From positions 1 through 18,418 of the forward strand of contig CAMLKF010000036.1 of NCBI GenBank assembly GCA_946480575.1: 18,418 nucleotides of DNA, written 5' to 3'. Below are positions 1 through 7,174 of the stretch, piece after piece (positions within the stretch are counted from its first letter, which is position 1; each line of letters starts with the position of its first letter). The translations under genes were made by a program, and so were the position numbers. Below the pieces are notes generated by a model. It was not told where the DNA came from, searched no databases, and saw only the letters and a list, made by a program, of their open reading frames with translations. The DNA comes from an uncultured Nitrososphaera sp. GTDB lineage: Archaea > Thermoproteota > Nitrososphaeria > Nitrososphaerales > Nitrososphaeraceae.

Positions 1-121
1 CTAGCCTCATGAGCATATAATCTTTAAGTTCCTGCGGCATAACCTCATCTATCTGCTCTTGCAATACTCGCTTCTTTGCCCCAAGCTTTTTACATGTTCG
101 CTGAATTACCCGTCTTGACAT
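1..121 (-). CDS. Small unknown protein, N-terminal part, cut by window edge
   Basis: An ATG at 121 opens a frame that stays open to the window edge (40 codons). The peptide begins MSRRVIQRTCKKLGAKKRVL and continues with a charged, probably helical stretch; the first 20 residues are strongly basic. A TATA-like run (ATAACTAAGC on the minus strand, about 141-150) lies about 25 nt before the ATG, which fits the leaderless promoters seen elsewhere in the window. I do not recognise the family. The basic N-terminus would suit nucleic-acid contact, but that is a guess. A chance open frame of this length is possible, hence the modest confidence. Confidence 0.45.
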   Translation of the reverse strand, partial: MSRRVIQRTCKKLGAKKRVLQEQIDEVMPQELKDYMLMRL

Positions 122-236
122 TGTAGCAGAAGCGTTGAAAGCTTAGTTATCAAAGCACCTGTAGACTACGGCGGCAGCAGAGCACATTGCTTGCGTATAC
201 CAGAACGAAGGTGCCGATAATTTCTACTAGATACTA

Positions 237-1046
237 TTATACTATCCTCGTCTTCTTGACATCAAAACGGCCCTCCGCGCGCTCCCACATGTAATCGAAA
301 AGGTCGCTGCACCACTCGTAAAACGCCGGGTCGCTCCCGACGAAAAGCGCGCTCATGTCTACTTCGCCTTTCATATTTGAGAACATAACTGCGGCCTGAT
401 CGTCCGCTATGTACAGCGCAACATCTATCTTTTCTGTCATTCTGACCTTCATCTTTTCATTGACGCCCAGTCTTTCCATGGTCTTTATGGTCGATTCAAC
501 GATCTCTCTGGGGAAGATAGTGTTGCGCCCTACTATGCTGAACACATCGACGCCGTGCATTGACAGTTCAATAAGGATGCCGCCTTCCTCCGCCCATGCC
601 TGCGAGATAATTATTTTTAGCTGCCTTTTCGCGCCGGATTCCAGCTTCTTCAGCCTTTCTAGAACCGGCGCTATGCTGCTTACAAGCTCGCAATTCTGCA
701 GGGCTCCGATCCTCTGCACGAATTTTTCCGGCATGCTGCCCAGAGTATGATCTTCAAAGAATCTGCTGTGCTTTTTCATGAAGAGAAAGTACGAGATCTG
801 CTTTATCACTATCCTGCCATATTCGGTCAGCCGGAACAAGCTGTCATCCCTCCTGACAAGACCGGCTTCTGCAAGCCTGCTGACGTTTCTGTGAACGTCC
901 TGAACGGTTGTATCAAGCTCCCTTGCAAGCGAGCTTAACTTGGCCGGCTTTTTGCCAAGCGACACCAGTATAGAACACCTCAATTCGCTAGCCAGCTCCA
1001 TGAACAGATCGGACGCCAGTATGTGCCTGTCTGGAGAATTGTCCAC
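237..1046 (-). CDS. FilR1-family (DUF1724) winged-helix transcriptional regulator
   Basis: Predicted archaeal transcription factor. The first ~80 residues form a winged helix-turn-helix of ArsR/MarR type (ELASELRCSILVSLG, then a recognition-helix region around TTVQDVHRNVSRLAEAGLV). The remaining ~170 residues match the FilR1/DUF1724 effector domain found in many archaeal regulators, with its hallmark C-terminal FDYMW segment. Start choice: the longest frame begins at a TTG at 1067. A GTG at 1046 lies about 26 nt downstream of a TATA-like CTTATTTATTG (1068-1078, minus strand) and gives a more usual N-terminus, so I prefer it; an ATG at 1001 would cut into the helix-turn-helix. The gene is divergent from the membrane protein at 1171, with an inverted repeat in the shared intergenic region that it could bind. 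The effector is unknown. Confidence 0.85.
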   Translation of the reverse strand: MDNSPDRHILASDLFMELASELRCSILVSLGKKPAKLSSLARELDTTVQDVHRNVSRLAEAGLVRRDDSLFRLTEYGRIVIKQISYFLFMKKHSRFFEDHTLGSMPEKFVQRIGALQNCELVSSIAPVLERLKKLESGAKRQLKIIISQAWAEEGGILIELSMHGVDVFSIVGRNTIFPREIVESTIKTMERLGVNEKMKVRMTEKIDVALYIADDQAAVMFSNMKGEVDMSALFVGSDPAFYEWCSDLFDYMWERAEGRFDVKKTRIV

Positions 1047-1097
1047 AAGAAAATAATGTGAGAGCAATAAATAAGATTTTCACCAAAACTGTGAAAA

Positions 1098-1134
1098 TTC
1101 AACAAATCTACTAAAGTTGAGCGCCTTTGTTGAA
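1098..1134. promoter_or_regulatory. 9-bp perfect inverted repeat, candidate operator
   Basis: TTCAACAAA (1098-1106) and TTTGTTGAA (1126-1134) are exact reverse complements, separated by 19 nt. The half-site centres are about 28 bp apart, close to three helical turns. The repeat sits between the FilR1-type regulator and the divergent membrane protein, so binding there could control either or both. That role is inferred from placement only. Confidence 0.4.
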
Positions 1135-1170
1135 CTAAGGATATCAGAATACCGCTTGCATATTACACCT

Positions 1171-2028
1171 ATGTCTGAAACAATAGAAATTCGGAACCAG
1201 TTTGAACAGCTGCAAAATAGGTACAAGCAGTACCTCCCCAAGGTTGACCCGGGCCTTGTGCACGACCTTTTGCTACGCCAAATGGAGAACCCTGATGTCG
1301 TGCCGATGTATATGCTCGAGGCGTTCACCAAGCCGGGCCTGAACACCGAGGAGGTCAGGAGCTACATAATCGGCAAGACCGGCATGAGCCCCGCGATATA
1401 TGACAACGGCACTCACTACGTGACGAACCAAAAGCTCACACTGGACATCCTCAAGGAGATATCAGACTCGGACGACGTGATAGAGGTAACAGGCGAATAC
1501 ACGGGCGGCCTTGGGAGCTGGGGCGCTTCCCACGAACATGGCGACAGGCACTTTCCTGCCGAAAGGAGGGCGGCCTCGCCAAAGGCAACAGTAGCTGCCA
1601 ACGCGCCAAATGACAAAGTCGAAGAAGTGGTCGAAAGGAAGGTGGACAAAAAGAACTATAGAATCGCGGCCTATACTGCTGCTGGAATAGTCGGCGCGAT
1701 AGCCCTTGCAGGCTTCATAATCAGTGGCGGGTTTCTGCCTAATGCCAACAACCCTGCTGTTACCGGTGCATTAACCGAGCCGGCGGCCCTGCATGGCACT
1801 GTGACAGGACCCGGGGGCCTGCCTGCAATCGGTGCCAGTGTAGTGGCTGCAGAGCAGACATCGGGATTCACGACAAACGCGTTTGTGTCAATCAATGGCG
1901 GGTACTACCTTGATGTGCAGCCGGGCAACTATATCGTGATGGCTGCATACCCCGATGGAACCAACCAAGTCGTAAGCGACTTTGAGGTAGCAAGGGGCTC
2001 AGACCATGAGCTCAACTTTAGCTACTGA
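1171..2028 (+). CDS. Single-pass membrane protein with extracytoplasmic carboxypeptidase-regulatory-like domain
   Basis: A 285-residue protein in three parts. Residues 1-160 are soluble and charged; about 8-130 look folded, and 131-160 are a linker rich in Ala, Lys and Glu. Residues 165-187 form one membrane helix (TAAGIVGAIALAGFIISGG), preceded by Lys-Lys-Asn-Tyr-Arg, so the N-terminal part should face the cytoplasm. Residues 206-284 look like a CarboxypepD_reg beta-sandwich: HGTVTGPGGLPAIGASVV, then a tyrosine-rich GGYYLDVQPGNY turn. The frame extends upstream to a TTG at 1117, but the ATG at 1171 gives the natural start. The gene is divergent from the FilR1-type regulator and followed by a T-rich tract. 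Function unknown; the layout suggests a surface domain tied to a cytoplasmic domain. Confidence 0.8.
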   Translation: MSETIEIRNQFEQLQNRYKQYLPKVDPGLVHDLLLRQMENPDVVPMYMLEAFTKPGLNTEEVRSYIIGKTGMSPAIYDNGTHYVTNQKLTLDILKEISDSDDVIEVTGEYTGGLGSWGASHEHGDRHFPAERRAASPKATVAANAPNDKVEEVVERKVDKKNYRIAAYTAAGIVGAIALAGFIISGGFLPNANNPAVTGALTEPAALHGTVTGPGGLPAIGASVVAAEQTSGFTTNAFVSINGGYYLDVQPGNYIVMAAYPDGTNQVVSDFEVARGSDHELNFSY

Positions 2029-2030
2029 TC

Positions 2031-2044
2031 CTCTTTTCTTTTTT
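2031..2044 (+). terminator. T-rich archaeal terminator
   Basis: CTCTTTTCTTTTTT begins two bases after the TGA of the membrane protein gene. Archaeal RNA polymerase stops at such T tracts without needing a hairpin. Confidence 0.55.
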
Positions 2045-2064
2045 AAAATCAGTGTCCTTTAATT

Positions 2065-2072
2065 TTTATATC
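2065..2072 (+). promoter_or_regulatory. TATA box for the MazG-like gene
   Basis: TTTATATC is centred about 26 nt before the ATG at 2095. This spacing puts the transcript start at or next to the start codon, so the mRNA is probably leaderless. Confidence 0.55.
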
Positions 2073-2094
2073 CAGTAATGCTGTCGGTTGCTAT

Positions 2095-2358
2095 ATGAGC
2101 TCTGTTGGAGTTGAATACTATAACAGGAAATTTGGCGATGACAGGTCTGCAGCATTCATCCATCTAGTGAGAGAAATAGGCGAGATAGCCTTTGCGATGG
2201 AAAAGAACAACGTAGAGCACGCCAAGATGGAGATCACAGAGTCAGCGGCCCTGCTTTACTACTTGGCTTCAAAGTACGGCCTTGACTTGGACGCCAACAT
2301 GAAGGCTGTTTACGCCAAAAAGCTGGAAACCCTCAAATCCGCGCCGCCAAAAGCATGA
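2095..2358 (+). CDS. Mini MazG-like (all-alpha NTP pyrophosphohydrolase fold) protein
   Basis: An 87-residue, almost all-helical protein. It has the MazG layout: an EIGE helix (E27, E30), a second acidic helix EITESAALLYYLASKYGLDL (E46, E49), then a closing helix ending in KKLETL. MazG and related dUTPases use an ExxE...ExxD set to hold Mg2+ and hydrolyse nucleoside triphosphates to monophosphate and pyrophosphate. Here the Asp of ExxD is replaced by Glu49, and the usual later Asp/Asn-Arg motif is not evident, so activity is uncertain. It is first in a two-gene unit: its TGA overlaps the next ATG (ATGA). Possible roles are nucleotide-pool cleaning or a non-catalytic relative. Confidence 0.7.
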   Translation: MSSVGVEYYNRKFGDDRSAAFIHLVREIGEIAFAMEKNNVEHAKMEITESAALLYYLASKYGLDLDANMKAVYAKKLETLKSAPPKA

Positions 2359-2660
2359 CCACCATCACGCTCCGTGATGACCTCGACGCAATAACCTTGA
2401 TCCTGAACGAGACTTTCAGGGTCGAGCCGTTCAAGCGCGACTATGATCAGGCGTTTGGCAGGATAGCTGACATACTCTACCGCTACGGCATGGCAGAAAA
2501 GCCGCGCAACCTGCGCCTTCGGTTCATCCTGTGCATGCAGGAGTTCTTTGACGGCATACCACAGGATCAGTGGCGCGTTAATGACCCGGCATTTGTGAAG
2601 CAGTCTGAGGATTTTGCGATGGCGAAATTCCGCGATTGGATAATCGAGCAAGTCACCTAG
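2355..2660 (+). CDS. Conserved-looking hypothetical protein coupled to the MazG-like gene
   Basis: A 101-residue protein starting at the ATG of the ATGA overlap with the MazG-like gene, so the two are probably translated together. It is helical and soluble, with aromatic and acidic residues and no membrane segment or metal motif. I do not recognise a family. Its partner position suggests a job linked to the MazG-like protein, for example as a subunit. Its last 8 nt overlap the end of the convergent gene at 2653-2922. Confidence 0.7.
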   Translation: MTTITLRDDLDAITLILNETFRVEPFKRDYDQAFGRIADILYRYGMAEKPRNLRLRFILCMQEFFDGIPQDQWRVNDPAFVKQSEDFAMAKFRDWIIEQVT

Positions 2661-2922
2661 ACTTTTTGCTCTTGGCGATCCACTGCTCGTACATCTTTAC
2701 AAGCTCGTCAACGTCGGCGCTGTTCTCCGAGTATGAGAGAATGACTGCAAACCTACCCTTGCCGTCATGCCCCCTTGCGTAGTAACCCCAGAATGTATCC
2801 GGCAACCTCTCAAAATTCGACCTACTGTTTGCCACAACCCTGAGGTTCTTGGCAACCGTATCTACAACCCTGGCGGCGTCGTCAGCCTCTATCATAACAA
2901 TCCTGCTAGCACCATGTGTCAT
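2653..2922 (-). CDS. Small hypothetical protein
   Basis: An 89-residue protein with an alpha/beta pattern: a hydrophobic strand at the N-terminus (RIVMIEADDAARVVDTVAKN), a middle segment with FWGYYARGHDGKGRFAVILSY, and a basic C-terminal helix ending KSKKSR. The pattern would suit a small ferredoxin-like or ACT-like fold, but I cannot name the family. The ATG at 2922 is given. The ATG at 2895 is an alternative, because a TTTAAA box at 2922-2927 lies about 29 nt before it. The gene is divergent from the one at 2988 and overlaps the plus-strand gene ending at 2660 by 8 nt, tail to tail. Confidence 0.65.
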   Translation of the reverse strand: MTHGASRIVMIEADDAARVVDTVAKNLRVVANSRSNFERLPDTFWGYYARGHDGKGRFAVILSYSENSADVDELVKMYEQWIAKSKKSR

Positions 2923-2987
2923 TTAAAACTAGTACAGGCAGGCGTTCAAATACCATCAGCGCGTAATAATATAATAATAGTAGTAGT

Positions 2988-3302
2988 ATGCTTCGGGCAA
3001 GGTGCGGCCATTTCATCTCAAAGTCGTACGCAGAGACGCATCACGGGCTGTGCAGGAAGTGCCACTCGAGCTTTGCGTATCTCATGGAGCTTGAGGAAAA
3101 GCATGGCGAGGACGCGCTGGTCGAATACTGGTACGGCATGATACTTGCCAACCTGCCGGGCAACGACTGCGTCATAGACCACCTAATAGAGTTTTACGAG
3201 CGCAAGCTGGTTGAGGTGCCATCGAAGCAGAGATATATCCAAAAGATGCTATACATGCTGCATTCCATCAAGGAGCCTTTTGACGCAGGCAAGATGGCCT
3301 AA
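2988..3302 (+). CDS. Small zinc-finger-like hypothetical protein
   Basis: A 104-residue protein. The first 26 residues carry a cluster of possible metal ligands: C6, H8, H18, H19, then CRKCH (C22, C25, H26). The rest is helical and acidic (ELEEKHGEDALVEYWYGM), followed by a basic region. This looks like a small treble-clef or zinc-ribbon head on a helical body, which I cannot assign to a known family. The upstream run of ATA repeats (about 2963-2980) is very AT-rich and probably holds the promoter, but no box has ideal spacing. It is convergent with the PfkB-family gene, with only 13 nt between stop codons. Confidence 0.65.
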   Translation: MLRARCGHFISKSYAETHHGLCRKCHSSFAYLMELEEKHGEDALVEYWYGMILANLPGNDCVIDHLIEFYERKLVEVPSKQRYIQKMLYMLHSIKEPFDAGKMA

Positions 3303-3315
3303 TCATATATCCTTC

Positions 3316-4353
3316 CTATTGCACCCTTTCAACAAGCTCGAAAACCTTGTTCATAGTCGGCGGCTCGCCCTGAGTGTCTCTGACGTAGAGCGAGGCGCAG
3401 CAGTTGGCGAACAATAGCCGCTCCTGCGGGTCGAGCCCTGCAAGGTGGCCCACTATGTCTGCTGCATCCCACGAGTCGCCGGCGCCAGTCAGGTTTTTTG
3501 CATCGACCCTGATGGTGTGCACGAACACGCTTTCTCTGCCGTTTGACCACGCTGCTCCGGCCTTTGTGTGAAGGTCGGTGCTGATGCCTATCTTCTCTGC
3601 CAGCTTTTTGGCGGCGAGCCTGACCTCGTCTGCACCATAGGCAGACCCGAGGACGTGCCCAAGCCCAAGCACATCGGCAAGCGAGTTGCACTCGTTCTCG
3701 TTCATGCTCAGGCAGTCCGTCATTCCGGCAAGCCTTTCAAGCGAATTGCAAAAATCCTTCTTCCTTGTTTCAACGTCGGCAGGGTCGATAAAGTGAAAGG
3801 CGCTCGGCGAGTTCCTGAACGCATGCTCTGCCAGCTCTGTACCTTTTTGATTGCTTGCCCAGTTGACCACCATGACCCCGTCGGCGTTTTTCAAAAGCGC
3901 CCTGTCAGCTTCGGAGTCAATCCTTTCCGGGCCAAAACTTGCGTTATCACCAATGTCGCTCATCATCACGTTCACCCGCGTGTCCTCGTGGGGGAATTCA
4001 AAGGCGGTGGTAAGGCCGCACTTGCCGGCGCTGATCCTCAAAGTGACCCTGTCGCCAAACTGCGAAAATGCCTGCCTTATTATGCCTGCACCTATCTCGT
4101 CGGCGACCGTGAAAAGCGTGACCCTGACGCCCAGCTTGGCGAGGCAGTAAGCCACGTTGACAGCATTGCCACCCTTGACATCGGCAGTCGGCACGCCCCT
4201 GACGCTCCCGCCTCCCCTCTTTGCCTTTTCAGCCAGCGCGTCGAAAAGCTTTTCCTTTGACTCAAGCCTTATAATGCGGTCGATGAAAAAGTCAGGCATC
4301 ACTGCTATCGAGCCGACGATGCTCAACTGCTTCAGCTTTTCAATTATCGCCAC
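3316..4353 (-). CDS. PfkB/ribokinase-family sugar or nucleoside kinase
   Basis: A 345-residue cytoplasmic kinase of the PfkB family, which moves the ATP gamma-phosphate to a hydroxymethyl group of a sugar or nucleoside. Family marks are the N-terminal KGGNAVNVAYCLAKLG (residues 60-75, the first PfkB signature with the substrate-binding Gly pair) and the C-terminal LTGAGDSWDA (288-297), whose D293 is the expected catalytic base and whose GAG makes the anion hole. The MNENE segment at 217-221 fits the usual N-x-x-E Mg2+ and phosphate site. Translation starts at a GTG at 4353; a TATA-like AAATAC box lies about 25 nt upstream. The substrate cannot be told from sequence. It lies downstream of the thermosome on the same strand, across a likely terminator. 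Confidence 0.85.
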   Translation of the reverse strand: MAIIEKLKQLSIVGSIAVMPDFFIDRIIRLESKEKLFDALAEKAKRGGGSVRGVPTADVKGGNAVNVAYCLAKLGVRVTLFTVADEIGAGIIRQAFSQFGDRVTLRISAGKCGLTTAFEFPHEDTRVNVMMSDIGDNASFGPERIDSEADRALLKNADGVMVVNWASNQKGTELAEHAFRNSPSAFHFIDPADVETRKKDFCNSLERLAGMTDCLSMNENECNSLADVLGLGHVLGSAYGADEVRLAAKKLAEKIGISTDLHTKAGAAWSNGRESVFVHTIRVDAKNLTGAGDSWDAADIVGHLAGLDPQERLLFANCCASLYVRDTQGEPPTMNKVFELVERVQ

Positions 4354-4430
4354 GCCTGTTCAAAGTAGTAGAGAGTTGTATTTGGATATTTTGCGAAAAA
4401 GAAGGAAGAAAGAAGGTGGTGGTGAAGGAG

Positions 4431-4448
4431 GAGTAGTTTTTTCTACTC
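4431..4448 (-). terminator. Hairpin overlapping the thermosome stop codon
   Basis: GAGTAG and CTACTC form a 6-bp stem around a 6-base loop, and the TAG stop of the thermosome lies inside it. On the minus strand it is followed by a pyrimidine-rich run ending in a T5 tract (about 4399-4403), a reasonable transcription end between the thermosome and the kinase gene. Confidence 0.45.
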
Positions 4449-6122
4449 CATGTCCATTCCGCCCATTCCGCCCATTCCGCCCATTCCGCCCATGCCTCCA
4501 CCTGGCGGGCCGGCAGGCATCTTGGACTTGCCTGAGGCGATCACATCGTCGATCCTCAGGATCATGGCAGCTACCTCTGTGCCAGACTTGATTATCTGCT
4601 GCTTTATCACCAGAGGCTCTAGCACGTTCTGCTTGTACATTTCTGCAACCTTGGTATTCCTACAGTCGACCCCTGTCCACTTGCTGCCCTTGCTCTGGCT
4701 TGCGCGAAGCTCCGTCATGGTGTCTATCGGATCCATGCCTGCGTTCTCTGCAAGGTTAAGTGGGATTGCGTCTAGCGCATCGGCGAACTTTTGTACTGCA
4801 AGCTGCGCGCGGCCTTCCTGGCTGCTTGACCACTGCCTTAGCTCGTTTGCGATGTAGGCTTCTGGGGCCCCTCCGCCTGCAACAATTGCCGGGTGCTCTA
4901 GCACGTCTTTCATGACCATCAGAGCGTCATGCATCGACCTGTCAGCCTCGTCGACTACCCTTTGTGAGCCGCCCCGTATCAGGATGCTGACTGCCTTGGG
5001 GTTCTTGCACCCTTCGACAAAGACCCACTTGTCAGTCTCTACCTTGCGCTCCTCGACCAGATCTGCACTGCCAAGGTCCTTTGCAGTCAGGTCGTCAAGG
5101 TTGTTGACGATTCTGGCGCCAGTTGCCCTTGCCATCTTGGTCATGTCACTTTCCTTTACTCGCCTGACGGCCAGAACGTTGGCCCTGGCAAAGTAGTGCT
5201 GGGCTATGTCGTCGATGCCTTTCTGGCAAAGCACTACATTTGCGCCTGACGACTTGATCTTGTCGACCATCGATTTCAGCATTCTGTTTTCTTCTTCAAG
5301 GAACATCTGCATCTGTTGCGGGTCAGAGATGCGTATCTCGGCGCTCATTTCAGTCTTTTCAATCTCTAGCGCCGAGTTGATCAAGGCTATCTTGGCGCCT
5401 TCAACCCTCTTGGGCATGCCGCCGTGCACAACTTCCTTGTCAAGGACTATGCCTTTGATCAGCTTTGTGTCGCGCATCGAGCCGCCTGCCTTCTTTTCCA
5501 CTTTGATATCGTCAAGATCCACCTTGTAGATGCCGTCTGCCTTTTCGGCAACCTGCTTTGTTGCGTCCACCACTATCTGCGCAAGGACGGGGCTGTCGTC
5601 TGACACGAGCTTGGAATCCATGCTGGTTCTCGTGATTTTCAAGAGCATGTCCTTGTCGGCAATGTCCACCTTGACCGCAATCTTTTCCAAAAGCTTCAGC
5701 GCCTGCTCTGCTGCGGCGTTGTAGCCGTCCACTATCACCGATGGGTGGACATCCTTGTTTATCAGCTCTTCCGCCTTTTCAATGAGGGCGCCGGCAAGGA
5801 CAACGACTGAAGTGGTCCCGTCGCCGACCTCGTTGTCAGTCGCCTTGCTGACCTCTACCATCATCTTTGCTGCAGGGTGTTGAACATCTATTTCCTTCAG
5901 GATTGTTGCTCCGTCGTTTGTTATTGTCACGTCGCCAAGGGTGTCCACCAGCATCTTGTCCATGCCGCGCGGGCCTAGGCTCGTCTTGACTATCTCTGCG
6001 ATAAGCTTGGCCGCCGTGATGTTGTTCTTCTGGGCTTCCTTACCTTTGCTTTCCTTGGTTCCTTCCTTTAGAATTAAAACTGGCATTCCGCCAGCGGTTG
6101 TCTGAATTGATGCCATCCTCAT
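4443..6122 (-). CDS. ths: Thermosome subunit (group II chaperonin)
   Basis: A 559-residue subunit of the archaeal chaperonin, which refolds proteins inside a double ring using ATP. It is full length. Nucleotide-site motifs are in place: LGPRGMDKM (49-57), NDGATIL (69-75), GDGTTS (100-105), the catalytic Asp in SMHDAL (D399) and GGGAPE (416-421). The apical domain lies at about 215-370. The C-terminus is the typical flexible GGM-repeat tail (541-556), which points into the cavity. ATG at 6122 and ATG at 6116 are both possible starts; a GGTGAT Shine-Dalgarno-like stretch lies before them. A strong TATA box at 6163-6173 implies a leader of roughly 15-25 nt. Thaumarchaea often have more than one subunit; the type cannot be decided here. 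Confidence 0.97.
   Translation of the reverse strand: MRMASIQTTAGGMPVLILKEGTKESKGKEAQKNNITAAKLIAEIVKTSLGPRGMDKMLVDTLGDVTITNDGATILKEIDVQHPAAKMMVEVSKATDNEVGDGTTSVVVLAGALIEKAEELINKDVHPSVIVDGYNAAAEQALKLLEKIAVKVDIADKDMLLKITRTSMDSKLVSDDSPVLAQIVVDATKQVAEKADGIYKVDLDDIKVEKKAGGSMRDTKLIKGIVLDKEVVHGGMPKRVEGAKIALINSALEIEKTEMSAEIRISDPQQMQMFLEEENRMLKSMVDKIKSSGANVVLCQKGIDDIAQHYFARANVLAVRRVKESDMTKMARATGARIVNNLDDLTAKDLGSADLVEERKVETDKWVFVEGCKNPKAVSILIRGGSQRVVDEADRSMHDALMVMKDVLEHPAIVAGGGAPEAYIANELRQWSSSQEGRAQLAVQKFADALDAIPLNLAENAGMDPIDTMTELRASQSKGSKWTGVDCRNTKVAEMYKQNVLEPLVIKQQIIKSGTEVAAMILRIDDVIASGKSKMPAGPPGGGMGGMGGMGGMGGMDME
4454..4489 (-). repeat. Four 9-bp tandem repeats encoding the GGM tail
   Basis: CCATTCCGC occurs four times in a row on the plus strand. 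On the coding strand it gives Gly-Gly-Met repeats at the thermosome C-terminus. The near-identical codons make this a place where copy number could vary by slippage. Confidence 0.85.
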
Positions 6123-6162
6123 ATATCACCTTTATAGAATAATTACACATCTCCTCATGCGT

Positions 6163-6173
6163 CTTTTATAGAT
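6163..6173 (-). promoter_or_regulatory. TATA box of the thermosome gene
   Basis: ATCTATAAAAG on the minus strand is the closest match to the archaeal TATA consensus in the window. It is centred about 46 nt before the ATG at 6122, so the mRNA should have a short leader carrying the GGTGAT ribosome site. Confidence 0.6.
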
Positions 6174-6198
6174 TTTGATGTACTTCTCGCTCACTCAC

Positions 6199-6612
6199 TC
6201 ACATTCCAAGCTGCTTTTGCTTCTCGTTGAACTTGGCTCTGAAGCGGAGGACGTTTATTATGAACCTCTCGTGCCTGCCCTCGCCTACCCGCTCAAGCTT
6301 GTCTCGCGCCTCCACCTCAAACATGACTCGCCTGCCGTCGACTGATAGCACCATGGCTTTCAGGAACACCTCTGCGCCAACAGGCGTCGCCGCCAGGTGC
6401 TTGATATCCACTATCGTGCCGACGGAATCCCACTCGGAGTCGGGTATCGCCTGCTCCTTGAGCAATAGCCTGCAGGTCTCTTCCATCTCGGCTATCATGG
6501 AGGGAGTCGAGAGCACGTTCTCGCCTTCCCAGAGAAAGCTTGTCGTCTGGTTGGAATCCACTGTAATCCTGCGCTCCTTTGTGGCGCCTACCTTGACTGA
6601 AAAGGAATCCAT
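6199..6612 (-). CDS. FlK-like hotdog-fold acyl-CoA thioesterase
   Basis: A 137-residue hotdog protein resembling fluoroacetyl-CoA thioesterase FlK and its wider family. The catalytic set described for FlK (Thr, Glu, His) appears as T36 in VLSTPSMI, E44 in AEMEETC and H72 in IKHLAATPVG; the Thr-to-Glu spacing of 8 is the same as in FlK. The family phrase VGTIVDIKHLAATPVG and the later RHERFIIN are well preserved. The expected reaction is hydrolysis of a small acyl-CoA to acid and CoA in the cytoplasm. Fluoroacetyl-CoA is an unlikely natural substrate; clearing a toxic or dead-end acyl-CoA is more likely. It lies between the thermosome and a zinc-finger gene on the same strand. Confidence 0.8.
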   Translation of the reverse strand: MDSFSVKVGATKERRITVDSNQTTSFLWEGENVLSTPSMIAEMEETCRLLLKEQAIPDSEWDSVGTIVDIKHLAATPVGAEVFLKAMVLSVDGRRVMFEVEARDKLERVGEGRHERFIINVLRFRAKFNEKQKQLGM

Positions 6613-6636
6613 GTTTTATTGAAAAAGCTTGAGAGA

Positions 6637-6852
6637 TTAAAATTTGTGCCTGCGGGCGTCCACTTTTTTCTCCTTTTCCTCTCTCTCGTGGTGCAGCCTG
6701 TCCTTCTCGTGCAGGAACTGCTTGCCGCAGACGCTGCACGTTATGGGGCGCTGCTTGTGAGCATCCTTTGCATGCTGGATCAGTTCGTCATAGCTCCCGA
6801 ATCTTGCATGGCATTCTTTGCACTCGTTCCTTTCACGGTGGAAAAGGCCCAT
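6637..6852 (-). CDS. C2H2 zinc-finger protein
   Basis: A 71-residue protein. The first finger is a perfect C2H2: C11-x2-C14-x12-H27-x4-H32 (CKECHARFGSYDELIQH core). A second begins CSVCGKQF (C39, C42) with H54/H55, but the spacing to a last His is wrong, so it is incomplete or uses H68. The C-terminus is highly charged (EREEKEKKVDARRHKF). Archaeal C2H2 proteins are few and small and are thought to bind DNA, RNA or protein. The ATG at 6852 is supported by a TATA-like TTAATAG at 6876-6883, about 27 nt upstream, which makes the gene leaderless. Confidence 0.8.
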   Translation of the reverse strand: MGLFHRERNECKECHARFGSYDELIQHAKDAHKQRPITCSVCGKQFLHEKDRLHHEREEKEKKVDARRHKF

Positions 6853-6925
6853 AGGGCAATTATGCTGGATGCCGGCTATTAAGCTGCATGATAAAAAGAA
6901 AAGGTAGTAGCGCCTTTTATCCTTC

Positions 6926-7054
6926 CTACCGCCTGCGCCTTACTCCCGAGATAATCACATAGATCAGTCCCACGCTCAGACCGAAAGCCAATGGTATCCA
7001 CACCGGGAACGCAGCTGGGTCTATTACTTGCTTTAACAGGAATTCGAACGGCAT
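6926..7054 (-). CDS. 42-residue single-pass membrane protein
   Basis: From the ATG at 7054 the peptide has a short amphipathic start (MPFEFLLKQVIDPAAFPVW), one membrane helix (about residues 20-37, IPLAFGLSVGLIYVIIS) and a tail of four arginines, which should keep the C-terminus in the cytoplasm. The frame runs back to an ATG at 7126, but TAATATAC at 7081-7088 is centred about 30 nt before 7054, which argues for the shorter form. No family is recognised. The clean topology and promoter support a real gene, though its small size leaves doubt. Confidence 0.55.
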   Translation of the reverse strand: MPFEFLLKQVIDPAAFPVWIPLAFGLSVGLIYVIISGVRRRR

Positions 7055-7141
7055 ATACTGCCGGAAAGAATGTCCTGCTAGTATATTAGATTTACTGATA
7101 CGGCCCAGCCAAAAGGTCTTCTGCATATGCTGTGATATACA

Positions 7142-7149
7142 TTAAATAA
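7142..7149 (+). promoter_or_regulatory. TATA box of the ribosomal protein pair
   Basis: TTAAATAA is centred 23 nt before the ATG at 7169 and 29 nt before the ATG at 7175. It should drive eL42 and eS27 as one leaderless or nearly leaderless transcript. Confidence 0.5.
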
Positions 7150-7174
7150 CCCTAAACAGGGATTCAATATGCAT

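Noticed and set aside
1117..1170. Longer N-terminus of the membrane protein from a TTG at 1117
   Set aside because: An ATG follows at 1171 and the added 18 residues contain part of the inverted repeat. The shorter form is more natural.
3568..4260. 230-codon plus-strand frame opposite the PfkB-family kinase
   Set aside because: It is the mirror of a clearly recognised kinase gene and has no recognisable domain.
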